Made by a program: the position numbers and the translations under genes
Assembly (NCBI GenBank): GCA_914767715.1
Contig: OU612067.1
Coordinates: forward strand, 13,333,001 to 13,397,000
Source of the DNA: Membranipora membranacea
Taxonomy: Eukaryota > Bryozoa > Gymnolaemata > Cheilostomatida > Membraniporidae
DNA length: 64,000 nt
Direction of reading: 5' to 3'
The notes under the pieces: model-generated
Told to the model about the DNA's origin: nothing
Database searches by the model: none
Seen by the model: only the letters and a program-made list of their open reading frames with translations
Shown here: positions 36,471 to 43,101 of the stretch, piece after piece
How the letters are laid out: each line of letters begins with the position of its first letter
Position numbering within the stretch: the stretch's first letter is position 1

Positions 36471-36981
36471 GATTTTCATTATATAGCATATTTTTATCAA
36501 AAACTTCTACCTTTTTTTTTAAAATATTTCCAAAAAAAAGGTCATTGATCACTTGGCTAACAATAAAGTCCCTCTCCCTTGATGAGTCAACTTGTCTCAA
36601 TTTAGATAAAATATTTTTGTATGAGTAGTTTCTTGCTCGCATCAACAGAAAAATAAGACACTATTGTCCACAAACTGTAGAAATCCCTTGCAATACATGT
36701 TTACTACGCTTTATTCTTCCCATTTGTTTTAGTTTGGTATCAATCAAAATATTTTGGACAGTGTCTCCATATGAGTCAAAGTACTCTATGCTTCCGGAGT
36801 CTGTTATATTCACCGCGATCCAATGGCTTCCTGGCTGATGAGATTGGTCAAAGTTGACAATATTCATTGATGGAATAAATATCTCGGTGTTCACAAATTC
36901 ATCCAATGATTTAACACTCGGGTTCAGCCTTGATGTGTGCTCATCACTGTTCAAAATATTCCTTAGCTGTTGTGAGTTCAT
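36466..36981 (-). pseudogene. PRO: Adenain/Ulp1-like cysteine protease, interrupted by in-frame TAG
   Basis: The frame opens at ATG 36981, overlapping the capsid stop as ATGA, and reads 106 residues to TAG at 36663-36661. The catalytic triad of the adenovirus protease family is visible: His53 in GSHW, Asp69 in YFDSYG, Gln98 (oxyanion) and Cys104 in CGQ. The TAG falls at codon 107, directly after CGQ, where the family normally has an aromatic residue. The same frame then continues for 64 more sense codons to TAA at 36468-36466, and this tail has the usual hydrophobic helix after CGQ and an acidic/Asn-Asp C-terminal part. Total span of ~171 codons fits Polinton proteases. The product cleaves capsid precursors during maturation. 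The stop is either an inactivating mutation, a base error, or a read-through site. Confidence 0.88.
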
Positions 36982-38327
36982 GATACCGATGCCAAACTTG
37001 CATTCCTCAATTCATCAATATTCAGTAATTCGTCATACTCATAGTAAACCATCAAATTGACAGTCTCATTCAGTGGTTGGGAGAAAGTAAGTTCTACTTT
37101 TGTGTCACTTATGCGCTGCAGATGGGTCCCTTCACCATGACACCAATCGCTTGTCAAATCAAAAGCATAGAGACAAAGGCTGCTCTTAAAATGTTCTGGT
37201 GTTATCCCGTTACCTTGCTCTGTGAAGGTTTTCTCACACACTGTTTGAAGATTATGATAAGCTCTCATATAGATATTCTTTTCAAAGTCAACTACTAGTG
37301 GTTTCTTCAGCGCATAGTTGTTGTTAACCATAACATTGATGGATGATAGGTGAAATGGTTCAAACTTAAATGGGGAGTGGTTGTAGGACCCATTCTTGGC
37401 AGAGTGCTTTACCATACCAAAAATGATCAGTTTGGGCTCCTGTTGGTTTGATAATACCTTAATTGTTTCACTTCCTCTTCCTGGTGAGATCGTAAAGAAC
37501 TTGACATCCGACCCATTCATTACATACTTGGCTGGTGTTTTACGCAGAGTCTCAATATGTGAGATGCTGACAGACGGATGCACTTCTAATCTTCTCATCA
37601 GCATTGATGCCTTAACAATCTCAATTTTGTAATCATGCGGATCCGTAACACCTTTAATATGTTGTAGGACAAATTGTGGGCTGTTAAATTGCAATTCAAA
37701 CCTCATTGAAACCCCTGGCAACATATACTTTTTTTGCATGAAAATCGGGGAGTTCAATCTTCCAATGAGGTCTAGTACTGGACTTCCCGCTAGCTTTGCA
37801 GCCCTTGCTTTCATTTTTGCGTCTTGAGTACCAGTTAATTGCTCAGAATGCTCCTCAACCATGTCGTCTGATATCCATCCAACTGTTCGCAAATGAGTGT
37901 GCTTAGCTCCGTCATCATGATTCAAAATGTTGGTAAGAAATGCTTTGTGTGCATAATGTACATTATCTTCAACTTGTTTGTGATTAAGCAGTACTGAGAA
38001 CTTAGAAATCAAGCTATGAAAAATCTGCTGTGATGGAGTTACAACAACTTTCGTTCCATCAGTATCCAATTTAGTTCCATCTGAATTCTGAATCATGATC
38101 TGAAGATGAAGTAATGAGTTTGCAAGATCATAGTAGTGAGTATTGGATCCGGTTATTTCGAATGTCACTGGTTCTAAGCCTTGAGGATGCGTCTCTGGTG
38201 TTATCTCATGGATCTCAGATTCCTTAAGATTTGTGTTGACGTGAATGTTGTCAAAGATCTGTAATTCATCCATAGCAATTTCCACAGCATGTTTGTCAAG
38301 TTTTTGATATTCACCTGTTGTTGTCAT
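36978..38327 (-). CDS. MCP: Major capsid protein, double jelly-roll (449 aa)
   Basis: ATG-to-TGA frame of 449 residues. The N-terminal region matches the Polinton/adintovirus hexon-like capsid pattern: a short lead, then FEITG...YYDLANSLLHL (residues ~56-75), SQQIFHSLISKFSV with NHKQV (~99-120) and HYAHKAFLTNIL (~124-135). Two beta-rich halves are expected from the family (two jelly rolls per subunit, trimers forming pseudo-hexameric capsomers). It lies 5 nt downstream of the core-protein stop and overlaps the protease start by 4 nt (ATGA), indicating a shared leftward transcript. No frameshift or stop. Known in Polinton literature as PY. Confidence 0.92.
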   Translation of the reverse strand: MTTTGEYQKLDKHAVEIAMDELQIFDNIHVNTNLKESEIHEITPETHPQGLEPVTFEITGSNTHYYDLANSLLHLQIMIQNSDGTKLDTDGTKVVVTPSQQIFHSLISKFSVLLNHKQVEDNVHYAHKAFLTNILNHDDGAKHTHLRTVGWISDDMVEEHSEQLTGTQDAKMKARAAKLAGSPVLDLIGRLNSPIFMQKKYMLPGVSMRFELQFNSPQFVLQHIKGVTDPHDYKIEIVKASMLMRRLEVHPSVSISHIETLRKTPAKYVMNGSDVKFFTISPGRGSETIKVLSNQQEPKLIIFGMVKHSAKNGSYNHSPFKFEPFHLSSINVMVNNNYALKKPLVVDFEKNIYMRAYHNLQTVCEKTFTEQGNGITPEHFKSSLCLYAFDLTSDWCHGEGTHLQRISDTKVELTFSQPLNETVNLMVYYEYDELLNIDELRNASLASVS

Positions 38328-38332
38328 TTTGC

Positions 38333-38761
38333 CTATGAGAAAATGTCGCGCTTCTTCTGTAGCCGTCGCTTTTTATTGCCCTTCAAACCTCCCACAGCCA
38401 GTTTCCTCTTGACTCCTCCCCTTTTGCCTCCAGTTATGTCTGAGGTTAGAGTTCTAATAAGTTTCTTCCCACCTAAGGTCAAATTTTTGACTGCAGCAGT
38501 GGAAAGTTTCTGTCCATCAATCAAATCAGAAGCAAAGTTAGCACCTGTCTTTAGTAGTTGCTTGCCAGCTGACTTTGCTACAGTTTTGAGAGTTGGCGCA
38601 AAACTTCTAAAAATACGCGTGAAGACACCTCCTAACCCATAGCCACGCTGTCTTGTTGCACCGCGAAATACAGGTATAAAGCCACCTTGTTGGTACGCAT
38701 TTCCTTTGTAATGTTTATGTAATATGTTTGATGGGGTATCAAAGCTATATGATCTACTCAT
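38333..38761 (-). CDS. Basic virion core protein, adenovirus pX/pVI-like (142 aa)
   Basis: Small, strongly basic protein with Gly-rich N-terminal motif GGFIPVFRGATRQRGYGLGG (residues 26-45), an amphipathic middle (~50-95), and a basic C-terminus (VKRK, KKRRLQKKR) suited to DNA condensation or nuclear import. This arrangement is the one seen in adintovirus proteins compared with adenovirus core protein X and related minor virion proteins. ITGG|K at residues 109-113 fits the adenain cleavage consensus (M/I/L)xGG|x, so it may be a substrate of the adjacent protease (inference). It starts inside the penton stop codon (ATGA overlap) and ends 5 nt before the MCP start. Confidence 0.83.
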   Translation of the reverse strand: MSRSYSFDTPSNILHKHYKGNAYQQGGFIPVFRGATRQRGYGLGGVFTRIFRSFAPTLKTVAKSAGKQLLKTGANFASDLIDGQKLSTAAVKNLTLGGKKLIRTLTSDITGGKRGGVKRKLAVGGLKGNKKRRLQKKRDIFS

Positions 38762-39513
38762 GGTTTGACTTTCCGGAAATGTAGCGTCACGTTTGTCTTT
38801 CCTTTCTCAAATGCAATTATTCTTCCATCGTCTCGCCTTATATTCACCTCCACTGTGTCTGTATGTGTGGAGGCAACTGGAACATATTGCACGTCTTGAA
38901 AAGTAACCCACTTAAATGTTGAGCTTTGGCGAGATGGCTCAGCCGGTACAACTCTGAGCAATGGCACCATTACGTCTCCAACCAATCTACGCTGAACAAT
39001 ATCTGTGTACACAAATAGCCCAACCAAACCATCATTGATATCGCTAGCTGCGCCTGACCAATGAACTCCATTTAGAAATAACTCGCCATGGTTTTTGTTA
39101 AAACCCATGATCTGTATTAGGTTTTCTGTGAAAGTCACACCGGCTACTTCATTACCCTTCACTGTTATAGCTGTTCTATCACGAAGCTCGTCATAGTATA
39201 TACTTAAATTACCCGTGCACCCAGCATTGCTGATGACCTTTGTTATTTCGGAGACCAGCTTTTCAACAGAGGGGTAAAACCCATCGTGCAAACTGAACTC
39301 AGTCATTGTTCCGTTGGAGAATTTAATCCAAACCTTTGCATTCATGACATTTGGCCATCTGGCAGGAAACTGAATTTCTGTCATTCCCACCTCCCAGGCA
39401 CCATCATGAATTGGAAGTTTTGGGATTTTAGTCTTATATGAATGAAGTTTATTATCTGGAAAAAATTTTAAAGATGCATTTGATGGCAGAACTACATAAA
39501 ATGAATTGCTCAT
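38758..39513 (-). CDS. mCP: Penton-like minor capsid protein, single jelly-roll (251 aa)
   Basis: The N-terminus FYVVLPSNAS...FPDN...Y.TK.PK followed by WEVGMTEIQFP (residues 40-50) is the characteristic opening of Polinton minor capsid (penton) proteins, which form the fivefold vertices with a single jelly-roll fold. It spans 251 residues with no disruption. Upstream on - (39560-39514) a pyrimidine-rich tract ends in CACTCCAG a few bases before the ATG, a possible splice acceptor that could let this and the following capsid genes be expressed from a spliced leader. Known in Polinton literature as PX. Confidence 0.9.
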   Translation of the reverse strand: MSNSFYVVLPSNASLKFFPDNKLHSYKTKIPKLPIHDGAWEVGMTEIQFPARWPNVMNAKVWIKFSNGTMTEFSLHDGFYPSVEKLVSEITKVISNAGCTGNLSIYYDELRDRTAITVKGNEVAGVTFTENLIQIMGFNKNHGELFLNGVHWSGAASDINDGLVGLFVYTDIVQRRLVGDVMVPLLRVVPAEPSRQSSTFKWVTFQDVQYVPVASTHTDTVEVNIRRDDGRIIAFEKGKTNVTLHFRKVKP

Positions 39514-39560
39514 GACTGCCCTGGAGTGCGTAGAGACAGTAAGTGAGGAGACAAAATTAT

Positions 39561-40721
39561 TTATCGCAATTTTATTAATTGTTCAGCACTAATCCATTCA
39601 TTAAATTTGCTAGGGTAGCCTCTATATTTCACAAAGTATTCCTTATTACGCTTATTTCCTCTTTCTTGTATAATATCCTCGATAATGAATGTCTTTGGCA
39701 AAGAGACCTTCTGTAATTCGTTTGCATAATATGTTCCATGAATCTTTTCTTCTTTTTGATCTCGCAACCTGTATGTTATTGGAAATGTCTTTTCGATTTT
39801 GTCAACAAAAAATACCTCACTTGACCAGTTTTGGTCATATCCTTTTGCAAAAACATGCTTATACTTGCTTATTCTCACAGGGTCATTTATGTTAATGTCA
39901 TTCTTTTTGTGTTTCTGGAGACTCTCTCGGAAGTGAAGGTTGAGCCATATATCTTCTTGGTTGGCTTTTGCTGCATCTTTGGGAGGAACCTTGGTCGCAG
40001 AGTGTTTGGTGGCATTATACCCTTTCGTTATATCATCTATCACTTGGGTCCATCCATATGTGTTAGTATATGTAAACCAACGATGGAGCTTAGATTGAAT
40101 AGTACGATTGAAACGCTCCACAATTGACGCTTTAATATCATCATTTTCGGTAGAAAAGTGCCTTATTTGAAGCTTTTTCAGCAGAGTTTTGACCGATGAG
40201 TTGTAAAACTCTTTTCCTTTATCAGTCTGCAAATCCTTGCATGGTGAAGTGGATAAAATCTTTCCCAATTCTGCACTTATTTCTTTCCCTTGTTTCGTTT
40301 TAAGAGGAACACACCAACCAAACTTCGTAAACACATCAATCAATGTGAGGATATAATTATAACCGGAGTTGTGAGGTGAATATTTGCGCATATCTACCAA
40401 GTCAGCTTGGTATTGAACGTTTGCCCCACTCACAATTGTTGGTCGTCTCAAAAAATTTTTGCGCGCTGTTTTATGCAAAGTATATGCATCTTGTGTTGAC
40501 AACCACTCCTTTATCATCTGCTGTGGAATATCAGCTGCTTTGTCATGAAGGTGTTGTTGCCCTCCAAGAGATGATGGGAGGGAAGGTTTATAGTACAATT
40601 GTGTAAGCTTTTGAGACATTTGATTGCTCAGCTGTCGAACTTTTCCCACTTTATTGGTTTTGTTCCTGTTGGTGTACTTTTTAATCCTTTGTTTTTGTCT
40701 TTTCGCTTTAGCTGTTTCCAT
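39561..40721 (-). CDS. INT: Retroviral-type integrase with C-terminal chromodomain (386 aa)
   Basis: ATG at 40721 in good context. The RNase-H-like core carries the DDE triad: Asp107 (QADLVDM), Asp167 (LQTDKGKEF) and Glu202 (IVERFNRT), with 34 residues between the last two. No HHCC zinc-binding N-terminal domain is evident; residues 1-30 are highly basic instead. An SH3-like region with the DPVRISK motif is near 280-286. Residues ~344-386 form a chromodomain (FIIEDII...YFVKYRGYP...NEW), with aromatic-cage candidates Phe345, Tyr366 and Tyr369, where the usual Trp is replaced by Tyr366. It inserts the element and makes the 6-bp duplication. Its N-terminal 94 nt overlap the preceding gene in another frame. 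Confidence 0.94.
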   Translation of the reverse strand: METAKAKRQKQRIKKYTNRNKTNKVGKVRQLSNQMSQKLTQLYYKPSLPSSLGGQQHLHDKAADIPQQMIKEWLSTQDAYTLHKTARKNFLRRPTIVSGANVQYQADLVDMRKYSPHNSGYNYILTLIDVFTKFGWCVPLKTKQGKEISAELGKILSTSPCKDLQTDKGKEFYNSSVKTLLKKLQIRHFSTENDDIKASIVERFNRTIQSKLHRWFTYTNTYGWTQVIDDITKGYNATKHSATKVPPKDAAKANQEDIWLNLHFRESLQKHKKNDININDPVRISKYKHVFAKGYDQNWSSEVFFVDKIEKTFPITYRLRDQKEEKIHGTYYANELQKVSLPKTFIIEDIIQERGNKRNKEYFVKYRGYPSKFNEWISAEQLIKLR

Positions 40722-41446
40722 GATGGAGATGGAAGTTTATCAACAATCACTCGTTTCTTATCTAGAGCTTTTAACTTACGGGTATAGGGTAATGAGGAGG
40801 TAGGGAATCCTGCTTCTGCTAATGCCGCGACGAAATTATTAACTGTCTCCCTCTGCTTTCCAAAAATGTTCCTATAAGTTACCGCACTCTTAAACAATTC
40901 CTCAGCATCTGATATATTCCATTCATTACCCTTGTATTTCAACACTCCTGGGGTGGTCATAGTGAAATCCTTTGATGAGTTAATGAATTTAGAAAGTCTG
41001 ACAGCGCTAGACTGATAAGATTTTGGAACAGTTTTTAATGTTTCAGTAAAAATGTTTTTTTTTGATGCTTTTTCCAGTGTCGGTGTTGAAGTGTTTGTGG
41101 ATGAATTGCTGGGATGAGCATTAGAGTTTGAATCGGAGACAGATTGAGTTGGTAGCTTAAGTGTTTGCAAATTACTTTCTCTTGGTATAGGGTCAGTCAA
41201 GAATGCATCCTTTCTTGAAGTTTCAATAGCATTTCGGAAATTCCTTTTGTATCTATCTAGATTAGAGTTGTACTCGTCAAGCTTTTCCACATCTGAAGTT
41301 GTTGGTTCCTTGAGAATATCATCAATCTTTGTATCTATTTCTTTCAAAACCTTGACATTCGGGTGTGTCAACAAATCAGTTCTAGACTTGGAGTGACTGA
41401 CCAATTCATTATACCTTTCTGGTTCGATTAGGAAATACTTTTTCAA
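40628..41446 (-). CDS. Conserved Polinton ORF of unknown function (~272 aa), no ATG start
   Basis: The N-terminal part has a charged helical segment (LKEIDTKIDDILKEP...LDEYNSNLDRYKRNF, residues ~34-70). I recognise this as a conserved region of a protein encoded next to integrase in many animal Polintons, probably the one called PW. A Ser/Thr/Asn-rich linker follows (~100-125), then a second conserved region (~165-240), ending in a basic C-terminus. The frame begins at TTG 41446 in the sequence MKKYFL-like; the frame is open upstream to 41470 but contains no ATG, and the next Met is ~160 codons in. Either a near-cognate start is used, the start codon has mutated, or the N-terminus is spliced on. 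The 3' end overlaps INT by 94 nt. Confidence 0.78.
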   Translation of the reverse strand: MKKYFLIEPERYNELVSHSKSRTDLLTHPNVKVLKEIDTKIDDILKEPTTSDVEKLDEYNSNLDRYKRNFRNAIETSRKDAFLTDPIPRESNLQTLKLPTQSVSDSNSNAHPSNSSTNTSTPTLEKASKKNIFTETLKTVPKSYQSSAVRLSKFINSSKDFTMTTPGVLKYKGNEWNISDAEELFKSAVTYRNIFGKQRETVNNFVAALAEAGFPTSSLPYTRKLKALDKKRVIVDKLPSPSWKQLKRKDKNKGLKSTPTGTKPIKWEKFDS

Positions 41447-41459
41447 TGAAGAAATCTCC

Positions 41460-41831
41460 TTACATTCCTCCTAGTAACACTTTAACAAGTGGTTTTAGTA
41501 AAAGCCCAATAAATCCTCCTTTCATTAATGTCTTCCTTCTGCTCTTGCGAGATAATGACTTTTTGCTTAGCTGTTTCAAATGTTTGTGATATGGCTTCAG
41601 TGCCCTGAATTGGTGTGTCGTAAGTGGAACATTACCATTCCTTATATTACATGCACAGTCGCTCAAGGCATCAACTGTGTCATCACCCAGATTCTGAAGT
41701 ATGCGCTTGCGGTTTGCTCCTCTGCTCCTATGCAGGTCTCTTAAGACATGAATATTACGCTGTAGCCTAGCATCCACCATGTTACTTCTAATGCGACATA
41801 AATGCAAATAACAAGTACTGAAAATATCCAT
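41460..41831 (-). CDS. Conserved small basic Polinton protein (123 aa)
   Basis: ATG at 41831, only 26 bp inside the right TIR, so its promoter must lie in or beside the TIR. Basic N-terminal half; a central NIRNGNVPLTTHQFRALKPY segment (residues ~62-81), Lys/Arg-rich helix, then a Gly-flanked hydrophobic C-terminus (GGFIGLLLKPLVKVLLGG). This layout, particularly GNVPLT...GGF..LL.P, is one I recognise from ORFs adjacent to Polinton capsid/integrase genes in cnidarian and fish genomes. Function unknown; a membrane-active or virion-associated role is possible from the hydrophobic tail. It is the first gene of the leftward cluster and ends 13 bp before the next frame. Confidence 0.8.
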   Translation of the reverse strand: MDIFSTCYLHLCRIRSNMVDARLQRNIHVLRDLHRSRGANRKRILQNLGDDTVDALSDCACNIRNGNVPLTTHQFRALKPYHKHLKQLSKKSLSRKSRRKTLMKGGFIGLLLKPLVKVLLGGM

Positions 41832-41856
41832 AGATTAAGTATGTATCTTATTATTG

Positions 41857-41986
41857 TGATAGGGTAGAAATTGACAACTCCCATACAATATGAGTAGTCG
41901 TTCCACCAGGAACGTTACAAAAGGGATCGAGTCGCTCATTCGTTTCAATGGGTTCGGGCTAACGACCTGCTCCCACTTTTACTACT
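41857..41986 (-). repeat. Right terminal inverted repeat (130 bp)
   Basis: Reverse complement of the left TIR with one mismatch; ends in ACTACT. The palindrome CGTTCC-ACCA-GGAACG is at 41899-41914. It directly adjoins the first gene of the - cluster and so probably contains that promoter. Confidence 0.97.
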
Positions 41987-41992
41987 CTTATT
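41987..41992. other. Right target-site duplication CTTATT
   Basis: Second copy of the 6-bp duplication; the interrupted monomer resumes here (CTTATTGGCCTTACTC). Confidence 0.95.
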
Positions 41993-42850
41993 GGCCTTAC
42001 TCAAAATCCAGAATATCGGAATCCTCGGATTAACTGGTGGGTAATAACGCTGACTTGAAATTTCAAAAAATATACCAAGGGAGGGTATCACGCTTTTTTT
42101 TCGCTCAGATCAAAAAATAGATTTGTTTCCAACTCACCTCATAAGGAGGAGCAACACCTGCTGATCTCAAATCTGCAAACCGTTTGGCTCTGCTGCTTTT
42201 CATTCTCCGTCAGCGTTCGTTTTAATTAGGGTCACTTTTGCTAAAAAAAAACATGTCAAACGGCAGCATTGAAAAATTTAATCTCTGTTCGATTCTTATC
42301 AAACTCCGACCAGTTCAAGCTCTTATTGGCCTTACTCAAAATCCAGAATATCGGAATCCTCGGATTAACTGGTGGGTAATAACGCTGACTTGAAATTTCG
42401 AAAAATATACCAAGGGAGGGTATCACGCTTTTTTTTCGCTCAGATCGAAAAATAGATTTGCTTCAAACTCACCTCATAAGGAGGAGCAACTCCTGCTGAT
42501 CTCAAATCTGCAAACCGTTTGGCTCTGCTGCTTTTCATTCTCCGTCAGCGTTCGTTTTAATTAGGGTCACTTTTGCTAAAAAAAAACATGCCAAACGTCA
42601 GCATTGAAAAATTAAATCTCTGTTCGATTCTTATCAAACTCCGACCAGTTCAAGCTCTTATTGGCCTTACTCAAAATCCAGAATATCGGAATCCTCGGAT
42701 TTACTGGTGGGTAATAACGCTGACTTGAAATTTCGAAAAATATACCAAGGGAGGGTATCACGCTTTTTTTTCTCTCAGATCAAAAAATAGATTTGCTTCC
42801 AACTCACCTCATAAGGAGGAGCAACTCCTGCTGATCTCAAATCTGCAAAC

Positions 42851-43101
42851 CGTTTGGCTCTGCTGCTTTTCATTCTCCGTCAGCGTTCGTTTTAATTAGG
42901 GTCACTTTTGCTAAAAAAAAACATGCCAAACGTCAGCATTGAAAAATTAAATCTCTGTTCGATTTTTATCAAACTCCGACCAGTTCAAGCTCTTATTGGC
43001 CTTACTCAAAATCCAGAATATCGGAATCCTGGGATTAACTGGTGGGTAATAACGCTGACTTGAAAGGAGGAGCAACTCCTGCTGATCTCAAACCTGCAAA
43101 C
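42851..43101. repeat. Truncated satellite monomer (84-bp deletion)
   Basis: This monomer is 251 bp. The sequence jumps from CTGACTTGAAA straight to GGAGGAGCAACTCC, missing the 84 bp that include the T-tract. It is the only clearly shortened monomer noticed in the window. Confidence 0.9.

Larger units (their letters stand above)
24260..41986. mobile_element. Complete Polinton/Maverick (adintovirus-like) element, 17.7 kb
   Basis: The element has 130-bp terminal inverted repeats beginning AGTAGTAAAAGTG and ending in the complement, flanked by a 6-bp target duplication. It encodes the full Polinton hallmark set: protein-primed family B DNA polymerase, retroviral-type integrase with chromodomain, packaging ATPase, adenain-type protease, double-jelly-roll major capsid protein and penton-like minor capsid protein, plus an adenovirus core-like basic protein. 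Spliced regulatory and accessory genes occupy the left and centre; a compact intronless virion/integration cluster occupies the right, reading leftward. Only the protease is visibly broken. Near-identical TIRs and a perfect target duplication suggest a young insertion (inference). Confidence 0.97.

Noticed and set aside
36661-36663. TMV-type leaky stop context at the protease TAG
   Set aside because: The preceding CAA fits but the following six bases do not match CARYYA, so read-through is not claimed.
38289-38642. 117-codon + frame opposite the core protein
   Set aside because: Antisense shadow of a clearly recognisable - strand gene.
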